Part shown: positions 45,299-54,624 of the stretch, one piece after another
Layout of the letters: each line of letters begins with the position of its first letter
Numbering within the stretch: position 1 is the first letter of the stretch
Source of the DNA: Embleya sp040605455
GTDB taxonomy: Bacteria > Actinomycetota > Actinomycetes > Streptomycetales > Streptomycetaceae
Length of the DNA stretch: 64,000 bases
Assembly (NCBI RefSeq): GCF_040605455.1
Contig: NZ_JBEXCV010000008.1
Location: 1 to 64,000 of the forward strand
Direction of reading: 5' to 3'
Notes under the pieces: model-generated
Told to the model about the DNA's origin: nothing
Seen by the model: only the letters and a program-made list of their open reading frames with translations
Database searches by the model: none
Program-made: the position numbers and the translations under genes

Positions 45299-46105
45299 AT
45301 GCGGCCGTCGACGCTGCGCGTGGGGACCTACAACCTGCTGGACGGGGGAGGTGATCGCCTCTCCACGCAGATGACGGCCTTGCGAGCCATGGACTTGGAT
45401 CTCGTCGCCCTTCAGGAGGTCAAGGACGGCTCGCGCGACGATCACGCGCTGGAGTGCTCGATCGCGAACGAACTGGGCATGCAGACGCTGTTGGCTCCGT
45501 CGGCAAGCCATCAGTGTCATCTTGTGCTCGCGTGGAAGCCGGACAAGCTAAGGCGCGTGAGGTACAGCCCCGACGCGGCCGAGGGGAACTTCCACCACAC
45601 GCTCCAACGTGTCGAGTTCGTCATCCCCGACACCGACGAGCCACTCACCGTGCTGAACACGCATCTCGACCCGTTCTCGGGTGACGATCGGGAGAGCGAG
45701 GCCCGCTGGCTCACGGAGTACGCCGCGCCGGGCAGGCGCACCCTGCTGTTGGGTGACCTCAACACGATCGGCGCCGACGACCCGGAGCCGGATTGGTCGA
45801 CCCTGCCGGGTCATCTCCGCTCGCGGCACCTGCTCTGTCGCGACGACGGGACGCTCGGCCCGACCGATCGGCGTGCGATTCGCCTGCTCGTCGGTGCCGG
45901 CTTCGTCGACCCGTTCGCGGACCTGCCTCTCAGCCGGAACACGGTTGGGCACTGGGACGAGCAGGAGGACGGCATCCCGCGCCGCAGCGACTACATCCTC
46001 GGCGCCGGACTGGCGTTCCGCGCCGCGGGCGTCATTGACAACCAGATGGTGTGCCGGCTCTCGGACCACCTGCCCGCCTACGCGGTCGTCGAAATCCACG
46101 GCTGA
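45299..46105 (+). CDS. Endonuclease/exonuclease/phosphatase (EEP) family protein
   Basis: The 268-residue protein has the EEP fold motifs: RVGTYNLLDGG, VALQEVKDG (metal-binding Glu), VLNTHLDPF, LLLGDLNTIG and the C-terminal SDHLPAYAVVEI with the catalytic His. ATG 45299 follows AGGAAGGGGAG. The same frame is open upstream to ATG 45209 and beyond. Possible substrates include DNA, phospholipids or small phosphoesters. The sequence does not decide. Confidence 0.83.
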   Translation: MRPSTLRVGTYNLLDGGGDRLSTQMTALRAMDLDLVALQEVKDGSRDDHALECSIANELGMQTLLAPSASHQCHLVLAWKPDKLRRVRYSPDAAEGNFHHTLQRVEFVIPDTDEPLTVLNTHLDPFSGDDRESEARWLTEYAAPGRRTLLLGDLNTIGADDPEPDWSTLPGHLRSRHLLCRDDGTLGPTDRRAIRLLVGAGFVDPFADLPLSRNTVGHWDEQEDGIPRRSDYILGAGLAFRAAGVIDNQMVCRLSDHLPAYAVVEIHG

Positions 46106-46128
46106 CGCCCGCTCGCCTCCCCGATACC

Positions 46129-46168
46129 CCGCTCCGGTCGTGTGAGGGAAAGACCGCGACCGGAGCGG
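46129..46168 (+). terminator. Hairpin after the EEP gene
   Basis: CCGCTCCGGTCG at 46129-46140 pairs perfectly with 46157-46168, 24 bases after the stop codon. Confidence 0.75.
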
Positions 46169-46665
46169 CACGGTGCGGCGTCGGTCGGCGCCGCGTCACA
46201 AGCGCCCCGCCCTGCATGTACACCCCTGACGCGAGGGCGGGGCCTCACGAGAACAGTCCCGGCGACCGCCGTTAACGGTCCCGGGTGTGGCCATCAGCTA
46301 CCCCTCGGACCAGATCCGCAACGCGCTCAAGAAGCTCGGCGCATCGCTCGACGGCAGTTCCACTGAGCCAGCGTCAGTGGTTCATGAGGGTGGGCCGTCC
46401 GTCATGCGATCGATGAGGGTCGCCAGCGGCCGTCGTACTTGCCGCGTTTCTCGGATGCCCTGTCGGTCGATGACCGGCAGGGCATTCGCGGCTCTGCGGT
46501 TCAGCTCGGCTGGGGACGCTGTATTGACCTCATTCCGCAGGGGATTCAAGGTCCTTGACTTGGCGACTGCGCAGCGCAATCCCGGGACGCCTGCGGCTCT
46601 CAACGAGATGGGGCCGGTGTGTCCGGTGGTGACCTGTCTCGTTGACCCTATGCGCTGGTGCGCGA
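46169..46665. other. Intergenic stretch with a possible truncated 5' gene end
   Basis: From GTG 46287 about 25 codons show strong GC3 bias (AISYPSDQIRNALKKLGASL). The bias is lost abruptly near 46364, although the frame stays open. This looks like the beginning of a gene cut off by a rearrangement. No other feature is recognised. Confidence 0.35.
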
Positions 46666-46702
46666 CAGGCCCCGGAACCCGAATTCGGTTTTCCGGGGCC
46701 TG
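46666..46702 (-). terminator. Hairpin after the 41-residue ORF
   Basis: CAGGCCCCGGAA and TTCCGGGGCCTG are perfect 12-bp arms. It lies 42 bases downstream of the small minus-strand ORF. Confidence 0.75.
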
Positions 46703-46744
46703 TGTTGCGCGGCGTGGATGCCAGTCTCGTCGTTCGTGAGGGGG

Positions 46745-46870
46745 TCAGTCGCGGACGAGGGCGAGGAGCCATTCCGCGACGGCGCGGGTCAGGGCGGAAA
46801 GCACCCCGGCTGTCACCAGGCGGACCCATCGCGGGCTTTCGGCGGTGGTGGTTTTCTCGGCGAGAGGCAT
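46745..46870 (-). CDS. Small 41-residue protein with C-terminal hydrophobic helix
   Basis: ATG 46870 is preceded by AAGGA at a spacing of five. The product begins MPLAEKTTTAESPRWVR and ends in an amphipathic or membrane-type helix (LVTAGVLSALTRAVAEWLLA). A dedicated terminator hairpin follows. Ribosome site, helix and terminator together make a real gene likely. I recognise no family. Confidence 0.55.
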   Translation of the reverse strand: MPLAEKTTTAESPRWVRLVTAGVLSALTRAVAEWLLALVRD

Positions 46871-47073
46871 GGCGGTCCTTGGATTCGGATCGAGTGGTGG
46901 TGGCACGGCCGTGAATCCACCCTCGTCGCGATGTGCGTGTGCTGGCCGTGTTCCGGGAGCGGCGGGCACGAAACTAGGCGGGGCGGAAACGTTCATCGGC
47001 CTGCGCGCCCACGTGCGGCACACGAGACTGGGCGATACCTGGCCCGAGTAGCCGTCTGCGGAGGGGGATTCCG

Positions 47074-47697
47074 ATGGCCATTCCGATGCCCGACGAGCAT
47101 GCGTTACGAGCGAGTCCGAGGCGGGACTTGGTCGAGGCGTTCCATCGGCTCTACCAGGGCGCGGGCCGTCCCGGTACGCGGGCGATAGCCACGGCCATCT
47201 CGCGCGACACCCGGCTGCCCTCGACGGTGTCGCACGAGACGTTGTCCGCGTTGCTGCATGGCCGGGCGGTGCCGGACTGGTCCCGTCTGGAGAGCGCCGT
47301 GCGTCACCTTGCGTCCGTCTCGATCCATCGCCCTGAGCCCGAGCCTCTCGTGCTCGAATTCCACGTGTTGTGGAACGCCGAGCGCGACGCCGCGCCAGCT
47401 CCGGCTAGCGAGGCGAAGGCCATCACCGCGGAAGAGTGGTTCGCGGTGATGAAGACGGACGATCAGATCCGGGACTGGGATTTGGTGGACGCCGTGGAGG
47501 CGGTGGGCGTGCGCCCCGACGAGCCCTTGACGCTGCGGACAGCGATGCTCCTGCTCGCCTGGGTGGAGCGGGCCAGGAACACAAGGCATAGCCCGATGGA
47601 GACGGCGCGACGGGTGTCGGCGTTCCCCCAGATCAGGACCCGTAGGCTCTCGCCGCCCCCAGACCTCCTCCGGCGCCTCGACGAGACGGATCAATAG
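47074..47697 (+). CDS. Actinomycete hypothetical protein with HTH-like N-terminus
   Basis: The 207-residue soluble protein has an N-terminal segment resembling streptomycete XRE-like domains (RDLVEAFHRLYQGAGRPGTR, then AISRDTRLPSTVSHETLSAL and LHGRAVPDW). The acidic helical C-terminal half has EEWFAVMKTDDQIRDWDLVD. ATG 47074 follows GGAGGGGGA. It probably binds DNA or a partner protein, but the function is unknown. Confidence 0.65.
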   Translation: MAIPMPDEHALRASPRRDLVEAFHRLYQGAGRPGTRAIATAISRDTRLPSTVSHETLSALLHGRAVPDWSRLESAVRHLASVSIHRPEPEPLVLEFHVLWNAERDAAPAPASEAKAITAEEWFAVMKTDDQIRDWDLVDAVEAVGVRPDEPLTLRTAMLLLAWVERARNTRHSPMETARRVSAFPQIRTRRLSPPPDLLRRLDETDQ

Positions 47698-48049
47698 ACG
47701 AGGCTCGCTCCGACGGCGGGTTGTCTGTTTCGTGTTCCGACCTCGGCTACCACCCTGGATGTGATGGGCGTCCCATGGACACCCGCTCCTCAGGGGACGG
47801 GCGCCGCTCGCCCCCCACGGCCGTGCCAGGACGCACATGGGTGGGCCCGGACCATGTGTACGAGCAGAGAGCGAGGCGCTTCGCCCCGGCTTTCATCGGA
47901 TCGTCGGAGCAGCAACACGAGGTGCACAAGGGGGTCGGTGTGGCGCTCGGCGTCAGTTGCCACCGAGGGCAGGCCGCCCCAACCCCCGCGGTCAGTGAAG
48001 ATTGCTTGCAGCCGGCGTAGTTGCTGTACTTTTCGTGCCAGCAACACGA
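47698..48049. other. Right end of the island, no gene seen
   Basis: No frame is supported. The last part (48017-48049) is similar to 27511-27542 at the left boundary (GTAGTTGCTGTA then TTCGTGCC and GCAAC). No integrase gene or fragment was recognised here, although this is where one would be expected. Confidence 0.5.
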
Positions 48050-48085
48050 CAGAGGCCCCATCGGAATGATCCGATAGGGCCTCTG
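48050..48085 (-). terminator. tRNA-Pro terminator hairpin
   Basis: CAGAGGCCCCATCGGA pairs with TCCGATAGGGCCTCTG around ATGA with one mismatch, directly 3' of the tRNA on the minus strand. It is closely related to the hairpin at 27543. Confidence 0.8.
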
Positions 48086-48090
48086 ACCTG

Positions 48091-48166
<76 letters not shown>

Positions 48167-48215
48167 ATGCTGCGCGTTCAGCTTAGCGGGTCGGGGGCCT
48201 GAGGCGAAATCCGGT

Positions 48216-49148
48216 TTAGCGGGCGGTGGGGGCGGTGGGGGCGGCGGTGGATTGACGGGGGGTCAGGGTAAGGAGGGTGGCTTCGGGAGGGCAGGCGAAG
48301 CGGAACCTGGCGTAGCGGGACGTGCCGCAGCCGGCGGAGACGTGGAGGTAGGCCTCGCGGTCTGCGGAGGTGTGCTTGGACAGGCCCTTGGCGCGCTTGC
48401 GGTCGAGGTCGCAGTTGGTGGTGAGGGCGCCGTAGAAGGGGACGCACACCTGGCCGCCGTGGGTGTGGCCGGCGATCACGAGGGGGTAGCCCTCGGCGGT
48501 GAAGGCGTCGAGGGCGCGCAGGTAGGGGGCGTGTACGACGGCGAGCGAGATGTCCGCGGCCGGGTCGGGGCCGCCGGCGACCTGTTCGTAGCGGTCCCGG
48601 TCGATGTGCGGATCGTCGAGGCCGACCAGTTCGATCTCCAGGCCGTCCACCTTGAGGCGGCCGCGCGCGTTGTTGAGGTTTTCCCAGCCCGACGCGTCGA
48701 ACCCGTCGCGCAGGTCGGTCCATGGGTTCTCCCGGCCGAGCCGGCGGGTGCCGTCGTCGCGGCGGAGGTAGCCGGTGGGGTCCTTGGGGCGAGGGCCGTA
48801 GTAGTCGTTCGACCCGAATACGTACGCCCCGGGCCGACCGAGCAGCGGGCCGAGCGCGTCCAGCGTCTCGGGTACCGCGTCCGGGTCGGAGAGGTTGTCG
48901 CCGGTGTTCAGCACGAAGTCGGGGTGCAGCGCGTCGAGCCGACGCAGCCACTCCTGTTTGCGGCGCTGGCCGGAGACCATGTGGATGTCGGACACCTGCA
49001 GGATCCGCACCGGCTGTGCCCCGCGTGGCAGCACCGGCACCTCGACCCGGCGCAGACGGAACGAACGGGCTTCGTAGGCCGCCGCATAGGTGAGGCAGGC
49101 GGCCCCGGTGACGGCAACGGCAAGGGGGAAGGCTGAACGCGGTCGCAT
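48216..49148 (-). CDS. Metallophosphoesterase, membrane-anchored
   Basis: The 310-residue protein has an N-terminal signal-anchor helix (AFPLAVAVTGAACLTYAAA). The calcineurin-like motifs are ILQVSDIHMV, LNTGDNLSD, a GSND variant of GNH(D/E), and AGHTHGGQVCVPF. The Asp, His and Asn ligands of a two-metal site are present. ATG 49148 follows GGAGGG closely. It is oriented like the tRNA and convergent with nothing on the island side. Confidence 0.9.
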   Translation of the reverse strand: MRPRSAFPLAVAVTGAACLTYAAAYEARSFRLRRVEVPVLPRGAQPVRILQVSDIHMVSGQRRKQEWLRRLDALHPDFVLNTGDNLSDPDAVPETLDALGPLLGRPGAYVFGSNDYYGPRPKDPTGYLRRDDGTRRLGRENPWTDLRDGFDASGWENLNNARGRLKVDGLEIELVGLDDPHIDRDRYEQVAGGPDPAADISLAVVHAPYLRALDAFTAEGYPLVIAGHTHGGQVCVPFYGALTTNCDLDRKRAKGLSKHTSADREAYLHVSAGCGTSRYARFRFACPPEATLLTLTPRQSTAAPTAPTAR

Positions 49149-49591
49149 CCCTCCATGCTGGCAGAGCCGGCCGGTCGTCGGCAGTCTCGGCTTCGCACAC
49201 GACCCTGCGAGGCGACGGGACGGGCGGGCCGGCGGCGTCGCATGCGACTGTGTGGGCGGTCGATCGACGCCCGTGCCGACCTCGCAGCGGGACCTGTTCC
49301 GGCCACACCCGAGCGTCGGAGCCGGCTCCCGGCTCGTCGCGGCGCCGTCTCGCGGCTTGGGCCCGGGTGCCCCCGACCGTCCCCAGCCCGCATGATTCGG
49401 ACGCCGCCGTGTCCTGACGCCCGCCTGACGCCCCGCCCGGGCGGGCCTCCACCATCCCGAGGTAATCCGGGCGCCCGTGCCCCAACGCCCGCCCAACGCC
49501 CGCCCGATCCCCGAACCCGACCGCGGGTCCACCGCCCCAGCCCCAGTAATTCGGTACGGTCCGGATGGTCGCGGCTGCGACACTTGATCCC
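49149..49591. other. Divergent intergenic region with GC-rich short repeats
   Basis: This lies between the metallophosphoesterase and yqeY, which point away from each other. It has many GCCCGCC/ACGCCC words (49420-49520) and small inverted repeats such as CCGCCCGGGCGG. No coding frame or clear promoter was identified. Confidence 0.5.
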
Positions 49592-50047
49592 ATGAGCCCC
49601 TTCAAGAGCCGTTTGCAGAGCGACCTCACCGAGGCCATCCGGTCCCGTGACGAACTGGTCTCCTCGACGCTGCGCCTCACCCTGACCGCGATCACCAATG
49701 AGGAGGTCGCGGGCAAGACAGCCCGTGAGCTGTCCGACGACGAGGTCCTCAAGGTCATCGTGCGCGAGGCGAAGAAGCGCCGGGAGGCCGCCGAAGCCTT
49801 CGAAAACGGCGGCCGGGCCGAGTCCGCCGCGCGCGAGCGTGCCGAGGGCGAGGTCCTCGCGGCTTACCTGCCGGCGCAGCTGTCCGACGACGAGCTCAAG
49901 GTGATCGTCGCGGATGCCATCGCGCAGACCGGGGCGAGCGGTCCGCAGGCGATGGGCCAGGTCATGAAGGTGGTCCGGCCCAAGGTCGGCGACAAGGCAG
50001 AGGGTGGCCGGATCGCCGCCGAGATCAAGAGCCAGCTGGGCGTCTGA
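49592..50047 (+). CDS. yqeY: GatB/YqeY domain-containing protein
   Basis: The 151-residue all-helical protein has SPFKSRLQSDLTEAIRSRDE, TLRLTLTAITNEEV and a C-terminal domain with AIAQTGASGPQAMGQVMKVV and GRIAAEIKSQL. This matches the YqeY family, related to the tail domain of GatB. It may touch tRNA-dependent amidation, but the role is not established. A bidirectional hairpin follows. Confidence 0.88.
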   Translation: MSPFKSRLQSDLTEAIRSRDELVSSTLRLTLTAITNEEVAGKTARELSDDEVLKVIVREAKKRREAAEAFENGGRAESAARERAEGEVLAAYLPAQLSDDELKVIVADAIAQTGASGPQAMGQVMKVVRPKVGDKAEGGRIAAEIKSQLGV

Positions 50048-50133
50048 CCCGACGCCGGCCCACGCGCCGGCCGACGCCGGTCCACGCCGGTCCAGGCTGG
50101 CCCACCACCGGCCGGTCGACCCCACCCCACAAC

Positions 50134-50179
50134 GCTGATGGCGGTGCCCCCCAAAAAACTGGGGAGCACCGCCATCAGC
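50134..50179. terminator. Bidirectional hairpin between yqeY and the PBP gene
   Basis: GCTGATGGCGGTGC pairs with GCACCGCCATCAGC, with inner CCCC/GGGG and an A-rich loop. It serves the convergent yqeY and PBP genes. Confidence 0.85.
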
Positions 50180-50229
50180 ATTCACCACAGGCCCCGGTCG
50201 ACACCGGACCCGTCACCCGTCATCGGTGG

Positions 50230-52581
50230 TCAGCCGTCGTCACCAAACCCACCATCCCCCAACCCGCCCCCGATCGGCGGCGGCCACGAGTGGCCCGGCG
50301 GTCGCGAAGTCCCCGGCGGCTTGGTGTTGCCGCCCCCACTCGGCGGCGTGGTGTTCGTCGGCGTGGTCGGCAGAGTCCACGGCGGCCGCGAGGGGTTGGT
50401 GCCGCCGGTGGGCGGCCGGTTCTGATCCCGCGGCTTGCCGTCCGTCGGCTTCTTGTTCGGGTCCGGCTTTGACGGGATCGTGCCCGAGGGCGGGCCGACG
50501 AAGTTCGGCGAGTCCACGCCCTTGAGCGCGCCGGTCATCGCGGCCTTCCAGATCGGTCCGGGGACCTGGCCGCCGTAGACCTTGTCGTAGGGGACGCCGG
50601 CGATGGTGATGTCGACCATCTCGACGTCGTCCTTGGCGCCACCGATCCACACCGCGGTGGACAGGTTCGGCGTGTAGCCGACGAACCAGGCCGCCTTGCG
50701 CTCGTTGGTGGTACCGGTCTTGCCCGCGTTGTCGCGGTTGTTCAGGCCGGCCTGCGCACCGGTGCCGTCCTCGACCACGCCCTTGAGCAGCGCGTTGATC
50801 GTGTCCGCGGTGGACTGCTTGATCACCTGCTTGCAGCCCGCCTGGGGTACCGGGAGCTTGGTGCCGTCGAGCTTGGCCACCTCGGTGACCGCGATCGGCG
50901 AGCAGTAGACCCCGCGGCTGGCGAACGTGGCGTACGCGGAGGCCATGTTCATCGGCGCGACCGTGTTGGCGCCGAGCGTCATGCTCGGTACCTGCTTCAG
51001 TGCCTCGCCGTTGCCCTGGTGCACACCCATCTGATCGGCCAGCGTCGCGATCGGACACAACCCCACGTCCTTGGACAACAGGACGAAGTAGGTGTTGATC
51101 GACTTCTCCAGCGCGGTCTGCATGTTCCAGGTGCCGGTCTCGCTGCGGCTTTCGTTGGTCGGCTGGTACTTCGGGTCCCGGGCCGGGTCACCGCACGTGC
51201 GGAACTTCTCCTTCCGCATGTCGATGTCGTAGCCGGTGGAGTACTCCTGGTCGACCTTCATCCCGTTCTCCAGCGCCGCCGCGGCGGTGATCGGCTTGAA
51301 CGTCGACCCGGTCTGGAAGCCGTACGTCGAGCCGCCCATGGAGTGGTCGACCGAGTAGTTGAGAGTGGTCTCGTAGTCGCCGAAGCCGTACGGCCGGCTC
51401 TGTGCCATCGCCTTGATCCTGCCGGTGCCCGGCTCGACCATCACGACCGCGTCGGCGACCGGGTCCTTTTGGAGTACACCCTTGGTTGCGGCGGTGTAGG
51501 CCGCCTTTTGGGCCTTTCGGTCCAACGTGGTGGTGATCCGCAGACCACCCTCACGCCACAACTTGTCGCGTTCCTCCCGATTCGTTCCGAACGCCGGGTC
51601 GTTCTTGACCACCCGTTCGACGTAGTCACAGAAGAACGCGGCACCGTCGATCTGGTCGGCGGTGATGCAACCGTTGGGCAGCGGCTGGGTCTTCAGGTTC
51701 AGTTCGGTGGCCTTGGCCGCGTCGGCCTCGACCTGCGAGATGACCTTCATCTCGGCCATGCGCTGCAACACGATGTTGCGACGTTCCCGAGCGGCCTTCG
51801 GATAGCCGATCGGGTCGAACGCCGAGGGAGCCTGCACCACGCCGGCCAGGGTGGCCGCCTCGGTCAGGGTCAAATCCTTGGCGTGCTTGCTGAAGTAGCG
51901 CTGCGACGCGGCTTCCACGCCGTACGCCTGGCGGCCGAAGAAGGTGATGTTGAGATACCTGGTCAGGATCTCGTCCTTGGACAGCCGCTGTTCCAGGCCG
52001 ATCGCGTACTTCAGTTCCTTGATCTTGCGGGAGATCTCCTGGGCCTGTGCCTTGGCCACCTTGGCCGGGTCGTTGCCGGCCTCCTCCACGAAGATGTTCT
52101 TCACGTACTGCTGGGTGAGACTGGAGCCGCCCTGCTTGGATCCGGTGCCACCCGACTGCTGGTTGCGCATCAGGGCGCGCAGGGTGCCCTTGAGGTCGAT
52201 CGGACCGTGCTCGTAGAAGCGCGAGTCCTCGATCGCCACGATCGCCTGACGCATGATCGGTGAGATCTGGTCGAAGTTCACCAGGATGCGATACCGGTCG
52301 TAGACCATCGCGAGCTGGTTGCCCTCGGAGTCGAGGATGTACGACGGCTGCGACAGGAACGGTTGATCCAGGTCCCCGGGCAGGTCGTCGAAGTTTTCCG
52401 ACGCAGCCTTCGCGGTCAGGCCGAAGCCACCTACGAACGGCAGCGCGATTCCCGCGACCAGGGCACCGGCGAGGATGCTCGCACCCACGAAGGCGGCGAA
52501 CCGGCCCACGAAGCCCAGCGGGGATCGTGGGCGGGCCGAGCCGCGTTTCGGGCGGGCCGAGCCGGAGGAAGTTCGGGCCAT
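50230..52581 (-). CDS. Bifunctional penicillin-binding protein (class A PBP)
   Basis: The 783-residue protein has a short cytoplasmic tail and a transmembrane helix (FVGASILAGALVAGIALPFV). The glycosyltransferase domain has the catalytic Glu in VAIEDSRFYEHG plus GGSSLTQQYVKN. The transpeptidase domain has active Ser in TGSTFKP, the SIN motif and GKTGTT. The Pro/Gly/Lys tail from about residue 690 is wall-spanning. It polymerises and crosslinks peptidoglycan. The paired location with wblA is conserved in streptomycetes. Confidence 0.95.
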   Translation of the reverse strand: MARTSSGSARPKRGSARPRSPLGFVGRFAAFVGASILAGALVAGIALPFVGGFGLTAKAASENFDDLPGDLDQPFLSQPSYILDSEGNQLAMVYDRYRILVNFDQISPIMRQAIVAIEDSRFYEHGPIDLKGTLRALMRNQQSGGTGSKQGGSSLTQQYVKNIFVEEAGNDPAKVAKAQAQEISRKIKELKYAIGLEQRLSKDEILTRYLNITFFGRQAYGVEAASQRYFSKHAKDLTLTEAATLAGVVQAPSAFDPIGYPKAARERRNIVLQRMAEMKVISQVEADAAKATELNLKTQPLPNGCITADQIDGAAFFCDYVERVVKNDPAFGTNREERDKLWREGGLRITTTLDRKAQKAAYTAATKGVLQKDPVADAVVMVEPGTGRIKAMAQSRPYGFGDYETTLNYSVDHSMGGSTYGFQTGSTFKPITAAAALENGMKVDQEYSTGYDIDMRKEKFRTCGDPARDPKYQPTNESRSETGTWNMQTALEKSINTYFVLLSKDVGLCPIATLADQMGVHQGNGEALKQVPSMTLGANTVAPMNMASAYATFASRGVYCSPIAVTEVAKLDGTKLPVPQAGCKQVIKQSTADTINALLKGVVEDGTGAQAGLNNRDNAGKTGTTNERKAAWFVGYTPNLSTAVWIGGAKDDVEMVDITIAGVPYDKVYGGQVPGPIWKAAMTGALKGVDSPNFVGPPSGTIPSKPDPNKKPTDGKPRDQNRPPTGGTNPSRPPWTLPTTPTNTTPPSGGGNTKPPGTSRPPGHSWPPPIGGGLGDGGFGDDG

Positions 52582-52950
52582 GGGCCACAGCCTACGTGCC
52601 CAAACATCCTACGCGGCGAAGGGACTTCGCCTAAGCTGGCGGAGCAGCCAGGGGATCCGTATCAGTAGGCATTTCACTCTTTAGAGTGAATACGGCCGAG
52701 CGTCGGGTCCTGCTGCCGAGCTTCGTGCCGTCGACGTGCCTCCTTCTGAGTGAAGCCGTGACGGGAAACGCAAGAGCATTCACCCGGACGGGTGGGTCCA
52801 TATTTGCGCATAGTCCTTCCGGGCCATCGATGACTGCCCGTGCAGGGGCTGTTGCGCGTGCCCAGGGTTTCGTACCGTCCTGCTTGGCGTCGGGAATTCC
52901 CTTCGCCGCCGTTGGGGGAGCCTCGAAAATCGGGAGAGGACGGCACCAGC
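52582..52950. promoter_or_regulatory. Long upstream region of wblA with an inverted repeat
   Basis: This 369-base region has no supported gene. TTCACTCT/AGAGTGAA (52673-52690, TT between) is a perfect 8-bp inverted repeat, and CACCCG/CGGGTG occurs at about 52783-52798. The ribosome site GGAGAGG lies before ATG 52951. wblA is known to be developmentally regulated (for example by BldD in Streptomyces), but this repeat has wider spacing than the BldD consensus, so I do not assign it. Confidence 0.5.
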
Positions 52951-53265
52951 ATGAGCTGGGTTACCGACTGGAGCACGCAGGCCGCCTGCCGGAGTACCGA
53001 TCCGGATGAGCTGTTCGTGCAGGGGGCGGCGCAGAATCGCGCCAAGGCAGTGTGCACCGGGTGTCCGGTCCGCACCGAGTGCCTGGCGGACGCGCTGGAC
53101 AATCGAGTGGAGTTCGGCGTCTGGGGCGGCATGACCGAGCGGGAGCGGCGTGCGCTGCTGCGCCGCCGGCCGATGATCACCTCGTGGCGTCGGCTGTTGG
53201 AGACCGCGCGCGAGGAGTACGAGCGCGACATCCACGGAGACGAGGAGTTTCGGGTCGCCGGCTGA
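52951..53265 (+). CDS. wblA: WhiB-family regulator WblA
   Basis: The 104-residue protein has the four WhiB cluster cysteines (Cys13, Cys35, Cys38, Cys44; CTGCPVRTEC), the GVWGG turn at 56-60 and a basic C-terminal segment (RERRALLRRR). The sequence is nearly the same as S. coelicolor WblA (SCO3579) as I remember it, and the flanks (PBP, ArsA-like pair) agree. It is a pleiotropic regulator that represses antibiotic production and is needed for sporulation. Confidence 0.95.
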   Translation: MSWVTDWSTQAACRSTDPDELFVQGAAQNRAKAVCTGCPVRTECLADALDNRVEFGVWGGMTERERRALLRRRPMITSWRRLLETAREEYERDIHGDEEFRVAG

Positions 53266-53445
53266 GCACGCTGCGCGCTGAACACGTGTCGGCAGCCGAA
53301 CGCCACCGCGTTCGAGCGTCACCATCCGTCGGGGCCGGGAGTCAGGCCCGGGTCCCGGCGGGGCGGCGACGGATCCGCTGCCGGCGGCTCGCGGGCGGGT
53401 CACCACGCATCCCGCCGGTCGGCGGCTCACGGTCGAACGGCGCGG

Positions 53446-54624
53446 TCAACCCGCGCCCAGGCTTTCGCCGATCACCCGCAGCCCGTCCAGGTCGTGCACG
53501 TCACCGGGCAACGCCGGGACCTCGGCCACCCGCACCTCGGGGTGGATCGAGGTGAAGCGGGTACGCATCCGCTTCTCCCGGTCGATCACCCGCAGTCGCT
53601 CGGCGTGCAGCGTGAGCAGCCCCGCGACCAGGCGCAGGTCGGCGGGGCACGACGCGGACCCGTCCGGCTCGCCGTCGGCCTCCTCACCCTGTTCGGCCTG
53701 TTCGGTCAGAGCCTCGGCCGCGGCCAGGCTGCGCTCCGCGGACAGCCGGCCCGCGCGCGTGGCATGTACGCGGTTGAGCACCAGGCCGGCCAGCGGCATG
53801 CGCTCGGTGCCCAGTCGGTCGACGAAGTAAGCGGCCTCGCGCAGCGCGTCCTTCTCCGGCGCGGCGACCACCAGGAACGAGGTGCCTCGGGCCTGGAGCA
53901 GCTTGTAGGTCGCGTCGGCGCGCTTGCGGAAGCCGCCGAACGTGGTGTCGAGCGCGGCTACGAAGGTCTGGATGTCGGTCAGCAGATGGGTGCCGACCAC
54001 CTTGCTCAGCGCGCCGGTCATCAGCCCCATGCCCGCGGACAGGAACTTGAGCGCGCCGCGCCCGCCGACCTTGGCGGGAGCCGAGAGTATGCGGATCAGC
54101 CGGCCGTCCAGGAACGAGCCCAGGCGCTGGGGGGCGTCGAGGAAGTCGAGCGCGGACCGGCTCGGCGGGGTGTCCACCACGATCAGGTCCCACTCGCCGG
54201 TCGCGTGCAGCTGGCCCAGCTTCTCCATCGCCATGTATTCCTGCGTGCCGGCGAAGCTGGAGGACAACGATTGGTAGAACGGGTTGTCCAGGATCTGCTG
54301 CGCGCGCTCGGGATCGGCGTGCTGTTCGACGATCTCGTCGAACGTGCGCTTCATGTCGAGCATCATCGCGTGCAGGCTGCCGCCCTTGGTCTCGTCGACG
54401 TCGACGACCCGGCGGGGCGTGTTGTCCAACTCGGTCAGGCCCATCGACTGGGCGAGCCGACGCGCGGGGTCGATGGTCAGCACCACCACGTCCCGACCGC
54501 GTTCGGCCGCGCGCAGCCCCAGCGCCGCGGCCGTGGTGGTCTTGCCGACGCCGCCGGAGCCGCAGCACACCAGGATGCGGGTGCCCGGGTCGTCGATCAG
54601 CTCGTCGATCTCCAGCCTGTTCAT
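53446..54624 (-). CDS. ArsA-like P-loop ATPase, second of pair
   Basis: The 392-residue ATPase has a deviant Walker A GSGGVGKTT at 22-30, switch I LTIDPARRLAQSMGL, VVDTPPSRSALDFLDAP and a helical C-terminal part. It belongs to the ArsA/Get3 class, but no Cys metalloid site of ArsA type is evident. The start overlaps the stop of the upstream partner by 4 bases. The actinobacterial pair next to wblA has no settled function. Membrane-protein targeting or a scaffold role is possible. Confidence 0.88.
   Translation of the reverse strand: MNRLEIDELIDDPGTRILVCCGSGGVGKTTTAAALGLRAAERGRDVVVLTIDPARRLAQSMGLTELDNTPRRVVDVDETKGGSLHAMMLDMKRTFDEIVEQHADPERAQQILDNPFYQSLSSSFAGTQEYMAMEKLGQLHATGEWDLIVVDTPPSRSALDFLDAPQRLGSFLDGRLIRILSAPAKVGGRGALKFLSAGMGLMTGALSKVVGTHLLTDIQTFVAALDTTFGGFRKRADATYKLLQARGTSFLVVAAPEKDALREAAYFVDRLGTERMPLAGLVLNRVHATRAGRLSAERSLAAAEALTEQAEQGEEADGEPDGSASCPADLRLVAGLLTLHAERLRVIDREKRMRTRFTSIHPEVRVAEVPALPGDVHDLDGLRVIGESLGAG

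Noticed and set aside
52673..52690. BldD box at the wblA inverted repeat
   Set aside because: The half-sites are eight bases apart instead of the five in the TNACNCWGNGTNA-type consensus, and the central CWG is missing.
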